A stretch of DNA of 64,000 bases from JAEUIA01 sp038330085 (GTDB taxonomy: Bacteria > Planctomycetota > UBA1135 > GCA-002686595), in contig JBBQNP010000004.1 in NCBI GenBank assembly GCA_038330085.1, forward strand, positions 1 to 64,000, written 5' to 3'. Under the pieces are notes generated by a model. That model saw nothing but the letters and a program-made list of their open reading frames with translations. It did not search any database and was not told where the DNA came from. Below, one piece after another: positions 17,001 to 24,041 of the stretch; position 1 is the stretch's first letter; each line of letters starts with the position of its first letter. The position numbers and the translations under genes were made by a program.

Positions 17001-17380
17001 GGGAGCACGAGGTCGCCGTTGCCGCGCGTGCTGCGCTTGGGACCCTCTGGAGAACCCATGCCGGGATCCGTGTTCACGCTCGCGCTGTGCGGCGTGTCGC
17101 GCTTGCACGCGTCGCACCACACGAGGTCGTGACCCGCTTCGTCCTTGCGGCCGTCGACGTGTGCCGTGTACGAGCGCTCGCCGCAGACGAGGCAGTCGAT
17201 GTGCGGCGCGATGTTGCCCTTGGGCTGGTTGCCGGTCGGGGCGGCCTTCTTGTGCGGCAGCTCGAGCTGCGCTTGCGCCGTGCCGCAGAAGAACACGCAG
17301 AAGAACACGCAGAGGTGCGCGGACGAAAGCGGCCAGACCGGTGCGGCTGTGAGCCAGCCTGAGAATGCGGTTTTCACCAT
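14081..17380 (-). CDS. Large secreted HEAT-repeat protein with N-terminal zinc-ribbon-like motif
   Basis: A 1099-residue protein starting at ATG 17380 with a signal peptide (HLCVFFCVFFCGTAQAQ). Near residues 60-95 two CxxC pairs (CLVCG and CDAC, about 28 apart) resemble a zinc ribbon. A Pro/Ala/Ser/Thr linker follows, then HEAT/armadillo-like helices over most of the length, clearest near residues 780-940 (AAVGRALARDPGPEDL, VRLAAAKGLAQL). A non-helical insert near 470-620 is unexplained. HEAT solenoids serve as protein-binding scaffolds; exported ones are common in planctomycetes. The coupled transglycosylase suggests a cell-wall setting. Partners are unknown. Confidence 0.8.
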   Translation of the reverse strand: MVKTAFSGWLTAAPVWPLSSAHLCVFFCVFFCGTAQAQLELPHKKAAPTGNQPKGNIAPHIDCLVCGERSYTAHVDGRKDEAGHDLVWCDACKRDTPHSASVNTDPGMGSPEGPKRSTRGNGDLVLPRYRNDASTAPAPAPASSGNSTSTSPKAAPATQQAAPETARPGAAAFVFSELRSTRNPSQMFVDRAVENLVAAGESGRTAARAELDAKEAPVAMVAARVLMRSDSAADFDLVTSRLLDRIPSAAAQKLVEEIAARDPVRAGPEWLVGLLESSQSGVRMSAQRLLTKSTIPGLTPLLVQPAASRRTETRLSAVELASSLSDAQATDILLAHIDDASPRVASTAVSALTSRVDPGLEARLVAIAFQERWVLRRGAYALLAICNREDVHLQAILGPQHVEPLLVALDSSDAFVSGTAAVALAGIGFRSREARYGEWLDRSVPDRLMTTMSGRVFHDDLSSLLDPTLRRLRLVTGQKMPPSGPAWIDWWIGAREGFHSRRAELTIDPSEIGAVTVRCDLSGDMPETFALVGPDAAEHAESLITYGEIVYLNKAEISDLVAMITREGILSADKLPGTRGAPGRGQRSLTIEVNGRAKEFTLGSETKEPWFDRALEACRALRDRNAWQHFAESGRAGGALALWRGQSEWWAGEHPPAERDARMKALVLAALKTGTPSQRDTCIQKLEDMYTRPEVVQGEDYGPLLSQMTREIATADMQSDRARRLGRLALAAARKIGTDDMVPDVQAVELCSANSKLYGTNAADAVDEVLEHVHRSFLRSFATDERALVRAAVGRALARDPGPEDLAIVIKLLDDADPAVETASALSLGEHKVEAARTELLVRARVARSEVRCAALQAIGKLGGPYVLEALIQGLSDRDPSVRLAAAKGLAQLSDPAAAQVLIAQLAQVGDPALFDAARSGLVAMGPPAWPDLVRAINQPGGNMRREAALILSEQCQPEAASPLMSILTANAKDAHVALELAILTCVDARSQVDAPQAWWTWWDGVRHDDAEAWFLAALERTGMSPPPPSAFVDQGTAQGRLFLVNVMARPEPWLVERARREYKRLTGTDPGSIPAAGPERDKWIHDLRASATREVSRG

Positions 17381-17501
17381 CGGGGGTCCGGTTCGTCGGG
17401 GCTGCGCCGAGCCGGGTTGCTGCCTACCCGCCGCGCCGGGTGAGGATACGCAATCGCGGCCCTCCTCGGCACATCCCGATCCTTTGAACCGTGTTGGAGG
17501 C

Positions 17502-18725
17502 GTGTCGGCGTTGGTAGGGTGCCTCCTCCATGGGGCTTTCGCGTTGAACGGAGCATCGACCTCGAGCCGGTTTTCCGCGCCCAAAGGGGCGTCGGAGGTC
17601 CCTTCGAGCCTGCGGATCGCGAGCCTTTTGCCCTCGACGACGGAGATGGTGTGTGCGCTGGGGCTGGAAGCGGCCCTCGTTGGCGTGTCCCACGAATGCG
17701 ATCACCCCGTCTCGGTCCGAAGCGTGCCGGTGCTGACGTCGGCCAAGGCGGGCATCGGCGGTCCGCGTTCGACGAGCGGCGAGATCGACCGCGGCGTGCG
17801 CGAGGTCCTGCGCGCTGCACTCGCGGTGTACGACATCGACATCGCCGCGCTCGAGCGTGCGCGACCCGACGTGATCCTGACGCAGGATCTGTGCGACGTG
17901 TGCGCGGTGTCGTACGACGACGTGGTCGATGCGGTGCGCACGATCGCGAGCTCTTCCGTGCGCATCGTGAACTTGCATCCGACGCGGTTGTCGGACATCT
18001 GGAATGACATCCGGACGGTCGGTGCTGCGTTGGGACGCGAGCGTGAAGCGGAAGACGTCGTGAAGGGATTGCTCGCACGCGTGGATGCCGTGCGCGAGCG
18101 GATGGTGCCTGGAACCCGCCGCACTGTCGCGCGCTTTCGCGCGACGAAGGGTCCAGGTCCCCGCGACGGGTGCCGGGCACCGTCCGCGCAGTCCGTCCCA
18201 GATCATCCGGATGCGCAGGACAGTGTCGGGGCACGAAGGGTGCCAGGCACCCACCGCGGGAATGCCCACGGCGGGTTCCAGGTACCCTACGTGCTGACCA
18301 TCGAGTGGATCGATCCGGTGATGATCGGCGGCACATGGATGCCCGAGCTCGTCGAGATTGCCGGCGGGCGCGCGCTCGTGACGCAGCCGGGAGACCACGC
18401 GCCGACGCTGACGCTCGCGGAGTTGCAGGCGCTCGATCCGGCGCCCGACGTCGTCGTGATCAAGCCGTGCGGGTTCGCGCTCGAGCGCACGCTGCGCGAG
18501 ATGCAGACGTTACGCGATCTGTTCGCGCAGCTCGACTGGCCCGCGCTGCGCACGGGCTCGGTGTGGATCGCCGACGGCAACGCGTACTTCAACCGTCCCG
18601 GTCCGCGCATCGCCGACAGCCTGGAGATCCTGGCGGCGTGCGTGCATCCGGATCTCTTTCCCGATTTCGCCGACACCTACGCCGGCCAGTTCGTGCGCAT
18701 GGAGGAGCTCGCTCGATGCACGTGA
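17502..18725 (+). CDS. Cobalamin-binding/ABC substrate-binding-type protein interrupted in frame by R1 repeats
   Basis: The homologous part begins near 17616 with LRIASLLPSTTEMVCALGL and carries VGVSHECDHP, IVNLHPTRLSDIW, LTIEWIDPVMIGGTWMPEL and VVIKPCGFALE, the layout of BtuF-like binding proteins. Known: this fold binds cobalamin or ferric chelates for ABC import. No good ATG exists; GTG 17502 and TTG 17544 are candidates, so the start is uncertain and no signal peptide is seen. Residues about 201-262 are encoded by a 183-bp mosaic of R1 palindromes (18104-18286) inserted between helices that are normally close together. The frame stays open, which would give an extra Arg/Pro/Gly-rich loop. 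The stop overlaps the start of the ParA gene by ten bases. Confidence 0.75.
   Translation: MSALVGCLLHGAFALNGASTSSRFSAPKGASEVPSSLRIASLLPSTTEMVCALGLEAALVGVSHECDHPVSVRSVPVLTSAKAGIGGPRSTSGEIDRGVREVLRAALAVYDIDIAALERARPDVILTQDLCDVCAVSYDDVVDAVRTIASSSVRIVNLHPTRLSDIWNDIRTVGAALGREREAEDVVKGLLARVDAVRERMVPGTRRTVARFRATKGPGPRDGCRAPSAQSVPDHPDAQDSVGARRVPGTHRGNAHGGFQVPYVLTIEWIDPVMIGGTWMPELVEIAGGRALVTQPGDHAPTLTLAELQALDPAPDVVVIKPCGFALERTLREMQTLRDLFAQLDWPALRTGSVWIADGNAYFNRPGPRIADSLEILAACVHPDLFPDFADTYAGQFVRMEELARCT
18104..18181. repeat. R1 palindromic element, 78-bp form, within a coding region
   Basis: Starts GGTGCCTGGAACCCG and ends GACGGGTGCCGGGCACC. By hand it aligns end to end with the reverse complement of the 78-bp element at 23956, with about 68 of 78 positions the same. 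The centre holds a hairpin, GTCGCGCG-CTTT-CGCGCGAC. 78 is a multiple of three, and it is read here as 26 codons of the cobalamin-binding protein. Confidence 0.88.
18169..18251. repeat. R1-bounded middle segment with its own palindrome
   Basis: This stretch shares its left end (GGTGCCGGGCACC) with the 78-bp element and its right end (GGTGCCAGGCACC) with the 48-bp element. The 57-bp interior has a central palindrome CATCCGGATG (18204-18213) and flanking GTCC/GGAC blocks. It may be a third R1 form that shares boundary palindromes with its neighbours. Only one copy is in the window, so this is inference. Confidence 0.5.
18239..18286. repeat. R1 palindromic element, 48-bp form, copy 3, within a coding region
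   Basis: Matches the intergenic copy at 13356 at about 44 of 48 positions with the same 22-4-22 stem-loop layout. Read here as 16 codons ending GGFQVPY, just before the conserved LTIEWIDPV segment of the cobalamin-binding protein. Confidence 0.9.
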
Positions 18726-19525
18726 TCGCTTTCGTGAACCAGAAGGGCGGCTGCGGCAAGACCACGACCGCGGTCAACCTCGCCGGCGCGCTCGTCGTGC
18801 GCGGTGCGCGCGTGCTGCTCGTGGACCTCGACCCGCAGGCGCACGCGACGATGGCGCTCGGTCACGCCGTGTCGGGTCCGATGGTGCTCGACGTGTTGCA
18901 CGACGAGCGCAGGATCGAGGACGCGATCGTGGACGCAGCCGGAGGCGTGTCGCTGTTGCCCTCCGACGCGCGCCTGTGCGAGTTCGAAGAGATCTCGTCG
19001 CGCACGATCCGGCCCGAGTCGCGGCTCGCGCAGGCCCTCGTGCGCTGCACGGGCCAGTTCGACTACGCGATACTCGACTGTCCGCCGCGCATGGAGGGAC
19101 CGCTCGCCGCGAACGCCTTGCGCGCCTCTGACACCGCGGTGCTCGTGATCGAAGCCGGGGCATTCGCGCTGCAGGGCGCGATCAAGGCGCGCGTGCTGCT
19201 CGAGGAAAAGGCGCGGTTGCGCGAGCACCCGTTTCGCGTGCGCGCCGTCGGGACGATGTTCGACAAGCGGGTGCGCATCGCGCGCGAGCTCTTGATCGGG
19301 ATCCACGCCCGGTTCGGCCCCATCCTCTTTGACACCGCAATCCGCAGCAGCGTGCGCTTGCGCGAAGCGGCCGCCGCGGGTGTGCCGATTCAAGTGCTGG
19401 ATCGGCGCTGCGCAGCCGCACAGGATTTCGATGCGTTGGCCGCAGAGTTCGAGCGCCACACGGGCATCACGCGCTCGACGTCGGCGATTTCGTCCCCCGC
19501 GAAGAGCCGCAAAGCGCACGCCTGA
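18716..19525 (+). CDS. ParA/MinD family ATPase
   Basis: A 269-residue P-loop ATPase with the deviant Walker A box NQKGGCGKTTTAVNLA (about 8-23), the LLVDLDPQAHAT motif (about 38) and Walker B AILDCPPRM (about 120). GGAGGAG lies 7 bases before the ATG. ParA proteins position chromosomes, plasmids or protein clusters. No parB, parS-like cluster or replication gene lies nearby, so this is more likely an orphan ParA for protein positioning, or a paralogue of the chromosomal one. The start overlaps the end of the cobalamin-binding protein gene by ten bases. The C-terminal 20 residues are Ser/Lys-rich. Confidence 0.87.
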   Translation: MHVIAFVNQKGGCGKTTTAVNLAGALVVRGARVLLVDLDPQAHATMALGHAVSGPMVLDVLHDERRIEDAIVDAAGGVSLLPSDARLCEFEEISSRTIRPESRLAQALVRCTGQFDYAILDCPPRMEGPLAANALRASDTAVLVIEAGAFALQGAIKARVLLEEKARLREHPFRVRAVGTMFDKRVRIARELLIGIHARFGPILFDTAIRSSVRLREAAAAGVPIQVLDRRCAAAQDFDALAAEFERHTGITRSTSAISSPAKSRKAHA

Positions 19526-19532
19526 GCCTGCG

Positions 19533-20096
19533 TCAGTCGAGCGGCTCGATCGGTAGAGCCTCTTCGCCGCGCTCGAGCCGCGCGACGTTGTCACGCAGAT
19601 CCTCGAGGTGATCACCGCGCCACTCGTCGAGGTATTCGAGCGCGTACTTGGGCAACCGACCCTCGACGGCCCAGCTCTCCACGTCGATCGTCGCCCGATC
19701 CTGCTCGAGTTCGATCGTCAGCGTCGACGACTTCACGCCAGGGACACCCATGTTGACGATGATGCCGTAGAACCGACTGATCTCGTGTGGCAGCGGCGGA
19801 TCGTCCGGAGGCGGCTCTTTCCAAGGGCCGAGAGCCGCACTCCCGTTCGCAATTTCATCGCACGCGCATGGCCCGATGTTCTCGCGCAGGAACTCGGGCG
19901 CGAAGTCAGCCCCGTTGGGCCACACGAGGGTGTCGTCGATTTCGAATCCGGCGAAAAAAGCCGGGTCCTTCAACGGCTGGAAAACTGGACCGTGGATGAA
20001 GGGCTCGAGATCGATGTCACCCTCGGCGCCGTCGGCGAACCGAAGTCGCACGCGGTGCTCTCCGAGGTACCGGGCTTTTGTGACGTGGTGGAACAT
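19533..20096 (-). CDS. DUF2442-DUF4160-like fusion protein
   Basis: A 187-residue protein from ATG 20096. Residues 1-80 match DUF2442 (VTKARYLGEHRVRLRFADG, then LVWPNGADFAPEFL). After an acidic linker, residues about 105-187 look like DUF4160: SRFYGIIVNM at its start and GRLPKYALEYLDEWRGDH with LPIEPLD at its end. The diagnostic PPHFH histidine motif is missing; in its place stands an unrelated stretch (GVPGVKSSTLTIELEQD). Known: DUF4160 and DUF2442 are usually separate neighbouring small genes, and the pairing has been suggested to be toxin-antitoxin-like. A separate DUF4160 gene with an intact motif sits 5 bp upstream. Confidence 0.72.
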   Translation of the reverse strand: MFHHVTKARYLGEHRVRLRFADGAEGDIDLEPFIHGPVFQPLKDPAFFAGFEIDDTLVWPNGADFAPEFLRENIGPCACDEIANGSAALGPWKEPPPDDPPLPHEISRFYGIIVNMGVPGVKSSTLTIELEQDRATIDVESWAVEGRLPKYALEYLDEWRGDHLEDLRDNVARLERGEEALPIEPLD

Positions 20097-20101
20097 GACG
20101 G

Positions 20102-20359
20102 TCAACTCAGCGGAGAGATCGGAACGAGTGATTCTCGGCGTTGCGCACGCGCCCAGTGGATCCGCAACTCTTCTAGTCGGGGTTTCCTCCACTCCTGAAT
20201 GCCCCGCAAGGCCCTCGGATGGAACTTACCTCGACTCTTGCCCGTTTCGATGTAGACGGACACCGAGAACGATCCATGGCGAGCGTGGAAATGCGGCGGC
20301 CCGTGTTCCGAGTGGTACATGGTCACGACGATGCCTTCGAACCAACAGATGACGGGCAC
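20102..20359 (-). CDS. DUF4160 protein
   Basis: An 85-residue protein read from GTG 20359 (M)PVICWFEGIVVTMYH, which lines up with the usual DUF4160 start MPxIxxFxGI. It carries the intact HGPPHFHARHG motif and the family C-terminus LEELRIHWARA. An in-frame GTG at 20452 would add 31 residues of coding-like composition; I prefer the shorter form. It lies 5 bp before the DUF2442-DUF4160 fusion gene, so the two are co-transcribed. The function is unknown; a toxin-antitoxin-like or nucleic-acid role is only a guess from the pairing. Confidence 0.72.
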   Translation of the reverse strand: MPVICWFEGIVVTMYHSEHGPPHFHARHGSFSVSVYIETGKSRGKFHPRALRGIQEWRKPRLEELRIHWARAQRRESLVPISPLS

Positions 20360-20465
20360 GTGCGAACGACTCTCCCGTTCGACGACGCGCGCGGGGCGGA
20401 TCGGTTGCAGAGAATCCGAGATTCCTTCGGCCTCATCGACTGCGAGCCTCACGGCCTCGCGAGCT

Positions 20466-21572
20466 TCAGTCGAATCGCCCGTCGATCGCGCGACGCAGGC
20501 ACTTGAACGCGATGCGGTTGCCGAGCGCCGAGTAGTGTCCGCGCGCGCCGCCGTCGTGCAGGAAGAGCGGATCACGGCCCGACTGGAACATCGCGGATTC
20601 AAGATCCGGTCGGGTGGAGACGAACGGCAATCCAATTTCGCGGCAGGCCGCCACGAGAAAGTCCTCCTGCCACTCGCAACCCGGCGCGCGCTCGAGGCCG
20701 TTCTCGCCGAGGAACAGCACGAGCGCGTGTCGCACGTGCAGTTCGTCGAGCCGGCGGTGGAGTTCGACCAGCAGTGCGTGCGCGATCTGCTTCTTCTCGT
20801 CGAGACGCGTCTCGTTGCCGCGCAGGAATCGCTGCACGCCCAGAGGCAAGAGGTGTCGGCGGTACTTCACGAAGCGCCACAGGTAGCTCTTGATGCCGAG
20901 TGGGTGTTCAGCGATGTAAGCGTGGATGTCGGTCTCGACGGGTTCGGGCTCGACCAACTGACCGTCACGAATGCCAAAGCGCGGCTTGGGCCACGAGCGG
21001 AACGCGAGCACGCATCGGTCGATGTCGTCATCGACGAAGCACCCTACGAGCACGATCGGCTTCTTCTCCGCCGACGTAGCGACGGTCGCGCGCACGAGCA
21101 TGTACGTCTGATCGAGCCCGTATCCACCAGCGCCGTAATTGAGCAGCGCGTGCGTCGCAGCCAGATCGGATCCCGCGAGGATCGACTCGAAGCTGTTCTC
21201 GGCCCCAGCTTCTCCCTGCGAAAACGAATCACCGTAGAGGAAGACCGGCGTGCGCGAACCGACTGACGCCGCATTCGGATGCACATAGGTCCCCGGCGCG
21301 ACCGTGACAGTCCAACCGAGTGTCTTGTCTGGCGCCGGCGCGTCGTGCAAACGGCCCGCATCGTTCATGAGCCACTCGAGCTTCCACACGTCGTCGTCGC
21401 TGTGACGATCGCCGTAGAAGTTGGCCTCGCGCAGACTCTTCCCGCGCAGAACCGCGAACCGGCTCGTGTTGAACAGGAAGAACCGCAGCGTCAATTCGCC
21501 TGCGAGAAACCCAACGACGGCTCCGATCGCAAGAGCAAGGAGCCGCTTCTGAACGCGCCTGCTGGTCTTCAC
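20466..21572 (-). CDS. Membrane-anchored SGNH/GDSL-type hydrolase
   Basis: A 368-residue protein with one N-terminal membrane helix (LLALAIGAVVGFLAGELTL). The SGNH blocks are present: FLYGDSFSQGE (block I Ser, about 112), the Gly of block II in NYGAGGYGLDQ (about 145) and a C-terminal Asp-x-x-His equivalent in HDGGARGHYSALGN (about 340). The family covers esterases, lipases and acetylhydrolases, including enzymes acting on exported glycans. Substrate unknown. It precedes the DUF4160 gene on the same strand with a gap of about 105 bp. Confidence 0.8.
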   Translation of the reverse strand: MKTSRRVQKRLLALAIGAVVGFLAGELTLRFFLFNTSRFAVLRGKSLREANFYGDRHSDDDVWKLEWLMNDAGRLHDAPAPDKTLGWTVTVAPGTYVHPNAASVGSRTPVFLYGDSFSQGEAGAENSFESILAGSDLAATHALLNYGAGGYGLDQTYMLVRATVATSAEKKPIVLVGCFVDDDIDRCVLAFRSWPKPRFGIRDGQLVEPEPVETDIHAYIAEHPLGIKSYLWRFVKYRRHLLPLGVQRFLRGNETRLDEKKQIAHALLVELHRRLDELHVRHALVLFLGENGLERAPGCEWQEDFLVAACREIGLPFVSTRPDLESAMFQSGRDPLFLHDGGARGHYSALGNRIAFKCLRRAIDGRFD

Positions 21573-21620
21573 GTCAGGTTCGGGCGCTGCTGACGGAATG
21601 AGGCATGAGGGTCCTTCCCG

Positions 21621-22724
21621 TCACTTTATCTGGATGGCCTCATCGGCGGGGCTCACGCTGCAACTCACCGTGGTGAACCGCGAAGCACTTGGGATCACGG
21701 TGAGGAAATCCGGACCTCCGATTCGGCCCGCCTTGATCGTCCAGTTGGCTCGAGGTCGCTTCACGGGAGTCCGGGCCACTCCCGGGTCGGTCCCCGTCGT
21801 CGGCGACGCGGGATACAAGACGATGTCGTGGGCCAACCACGCGATGGGGAATCCGAGGCAGCCTGGCAACTCGAGCGTTCGTGCGGAGCCGCCGTTCAAG
21901 TCGGTCACGCACCACGCATCCTGATCTCCTCCTCGATAGAAGAGAACCTGTTCACCATTGGGTGAGAGCAACGGATCGGAGCCCCAGCCAACCCAGCTCC
22001 ATGTCTTCGTGGGCACGTCGAGGATCTGCAGGCTGGTGACGCAACCGGGATGCTTGGACACGCCCCAGTCGCGCTCTCTCATCGCAATCGGTGGGGCTTC
22101 GTGCAGATGGATCTCTTCCGGAGGGACCAGCCTCTCGACGAGCAACCGCCGACAGTCGGGGAACCATGCAGCGGACCACGCGAACACGGGCCCCAGATCG
22201 GTGCGCGAACCGTCGTCCAGGCTCCAGATTTCGAGATGTTGCTCGGTGTACGGCGATGTGTCGTCGACTGGAGCTGCGCCAAGCGCCACCAAGCCTCCAC
22301 GTCGGGACAGTTCGATGAATGTGCTCGTGTCGTTCCACAGAGGCGAACCAATGCGCCTTGCGAGCATCTTCTCTTTGCGTCCATCGACGTTGGCCAACAT
22401 GATCTCGACCCCCCCACCGTCACAGACATAGAGGAAGCGGCCGATCTCATCCGGGGCCGACATGAAGAACGGCCGCGCGGCGAGCTCGATACTTGTGCGC
22501 TCCAGAGTCGGCAATGCAATCGCTTCCACGGAGTCGTCTCCGTCGCAGTGAAGCACCCAACCGTGAACGTCGGCGAGCAAACGCTCGTTCTCCGGACCAG
22601 GAACCGTCGGCAGCGGCGCCGGGTCCGGAGCGGTCGTGTTCACCACCGCGTCGAGCAGCGGACAACTGGTGGCGAGAAGGCACAAGCCGACTGCAAGCGC
22701 GAAGGTTGCGGCGACTCGGTCCAT
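21621..22724 (-). CDS. Lipoprotein with PD40/WD40-like beta-propeller repeats
   Basis: A 367-residue protein. A signal peptide ends in the lipobox-like LATSC near residue 21, so it is probably lipid-anchored. The rest is beta-rich with propeller-type repeats: LQILDVPTKTWSWVGWGSDP, LSPNGEQVLFYRGG and WCVTDLNGGSARTLELPG resemble TolB-like PD40 blades. No catalytic motif is seen. TolB-like propellers bind other envelope proteins; no Tol-Pal gene is nearby. Function unknown. Confidence 0.65.
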   Translation of the reverse strand: MDRVAATFALAVGLCLLATSCPLLDAVVNTTAPDPAPLPTVPGPENERLLADVHGWVLHCDGDDSVEAIALPTLERTSIELAARPFFMSAPDEIGRFLYVCDGGGVEIMLANVDGRKEKMLARRIGSPLWNDTSTFIELSRRGGLVALGAAPVDDTSPYTEQHLEIWSLDDGSRTDLGPVFAWSAAWFPDCRRLLVERLVPPEEIHLHEAPPIAMRERDWGVSKHPGCVTSLQILDVPTKTWSWVGWGSDPLLSPNGEQVLFYRGGDQDAWCVTDLNGGSARTLELPGCLGFPIAWLAHDIVLYPASPTTGTDPGVARTPVKRPRANWTIKAGRIGGPDFLTVIPSASRFTTVSCSVSPADEAIQIK

Positions 22725-22780
22725 CGTGCGTGCGGAATCGCTTCTGCCCAGGAGGCGCCCTAGCATTGCACCCGACGTCG

Positions 22781-23698
22781 TCACTTCTGCGTCGCGAGCC
22801 ACTCGCGGTAGCGCTTGTGCAGCGTGTGCGCCGAGTTGAACATCGAGTTCGGCGAGAGAAAGTGCGCGTACTCGAACGTGATCAGCTTGGTCACGCCGGC
22901 AGCGAGCGCCGCTTCCATCTTGAAGCGCAGCTTCGGCCATGCGATCGGCAGCGTGCGCGTCGACAGCTCGCTGTCGAGCGACTCGACGTTCGACCAGGTC
23001 TCGATCCCCTGCTCGCGAGCGAGCTTCGCGTTGACGGCCAGAAAATCGGCGAGTTGCGCGAAGGGCACGCCGCCGTCGCGAAACGCGATGACGTCGATGC
23101 AACCCTTCAAGTGCGCGAGCGCACCGGACCATTTGCGCTCGTGCTCGTTCAACGTGATCGGTGCGCCGCCGCCAAGACCGACACCGACGCCACCGAGGTG
23201 GCTGCGCGGCGAGATCATCACAGGCAATGCGCTGAGCTGGCGCAAGTGAGCCGACACGCCTTCGCACTGGCGCATGGTGCTGTCGTCGAACGCGTCGATC
23301 GGCTGGCTCAAGTACCAGCCGCGGAACGCGCTCGAACGTCCGTAGCGTTCCCAGACTTCGTCGGCGAACTCGCGCTCGAGGTCGATGTCCTTCTGCGTGC
23401 TCTGAGCGGTCGAGCCCTCGCCGTGATCGTACGTGCCGAACCACAGGTCCATGTCGTTGCGCTCGGCGAGCGAGAGGAACAGTCCCGCCAAATCCGTCTC
23501 GACGATCAGGTGCGGATGACGCTTGCGCAGTGCGGGCGAGTCGAAAGCCGCGCGATCACGGAATCCGCCGCGCGCGAGCACGACCGTGTCGATGCCGTCG
23601 GCCCTCATGGCCGCGAAGTCGCGCGTCCATTCTTCGGGTCCCCAATTCGACGAGGGCAGGTCGTGGCCGATTTCGTCGAGGAATGTGCCGGTGATCAT
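22781..23698 (-). CDS. DUF4434-like TIM-barrel protein (putative glycosidase fold)
   Basis: A 305-residue protein from ATG 23698, with GGGAGG about 9 bases upstream. ITGTFLDEIGHDLPSSNWGPEEW at the start (quoted in two known blocks, TGTFLDEI and NWGPEEW), FRGWYLSQPIDAF near 135 and GVTKLITFEYAHFLSP near 275 follow the DUF4434 pattern, a barrel related to glycoside hydrolases. GYPALTKGRT upstream of the ATG is not taken as coding. No signal peptide is visible. Possible acidic residues are Glu and Asp in the two later blocks, but I cannot assign catalysis. Confidence 0.68.
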   Translation of the reverse strand: MITGTFLDEIGHDLPSSNWGPEEWTRDFAAMRADGIDTVVLARGGFRDRAAFDSPALRKRHPHLIVETDLAGLFLSLAERNDMDLWFGTYDHGEGSTAQSTQKDIDLEREFADEVWERYGRSSAFRGWYLSQPIDAFDDSTMRQCEGVSAHLRQLSALPVMISPRSHLGGVGVGLGGGAPITLNEHERKWSGALAHLKGCIDVIAFRDGGVPFAQLADFLAVNAKLAREQGIETWSNVESLDSELSTRTLPIAWPKLRFKMEAALAAGVTKLITFEYAHFLSPNSMFNSAHTLHKRYREWLATQK

Positions 23699-23955
23699 CG
23701 TGGGGGTCCTCCCTTTGGTAAGGGCAGGATAGCCTCCTGGCAACCGGGCACTTCACGCTGTTCGCGGGGATGGGCGAAAAAACGGTTCGCGCGACAATCG
23801 TAGTGGTGCCAAGCACGCGTGCGCGTGTCCCAGCGCGAAGAGGGAGTTCCGCGAGTACCGGCGGTCATGCGCACACCTGCCCGCGACCCAGTGGTCCTGC
23901 GCGCATGTGCAATTCGTTGACTATCGCCGGACCTGCAATGTGGGTGGGAAACGTC
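23699..23955. other. Intergenic stretch with a possible R1 relic
   Basis: With the element that follows, this makes a 343-bp gap between TerC and the DUF4434-like gene. No gene is supported. At 23805 GGTGCCAAGCACG matches the R1 end at 11 of 13 positions and may be a decayed half-element. Confidence 0.4.
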
Positions 23956-24033
23956 GGTGCCAGGTACCCTTCGCGAGACGCTGCACCCTTCGTCGCGCGA
24001 AATCGCGCGACAGTGCGGCCGGTTCCAGGCACC
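23956..24033. repeat. R1 palindromic element, 78-bp form, intergenic
   Basis: Starts GGTGCCAGGTACCC, ends GGTTCCAGGCACC, with the central hairpin GTCGCGCG-AAAT-CGCGCGAC. It is the inverted match of the 78-bp element inside the gene at 18104. It begins 8 bp past the stop of the TerC gene, a place also taken by the 48-bp copy next to the transglycosylase stop. Confidence 0.88.
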
Positions 24034-24041
24034 ACCGGTTC

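Noticed and set aside
18716..19525. ParA gene considered as part of a plasmid or chromosome partition locus
   Set aside because: No parB, repeated parS-like sites or replication genes nearby; it overlaps a metabolic binding-protein gene instead.
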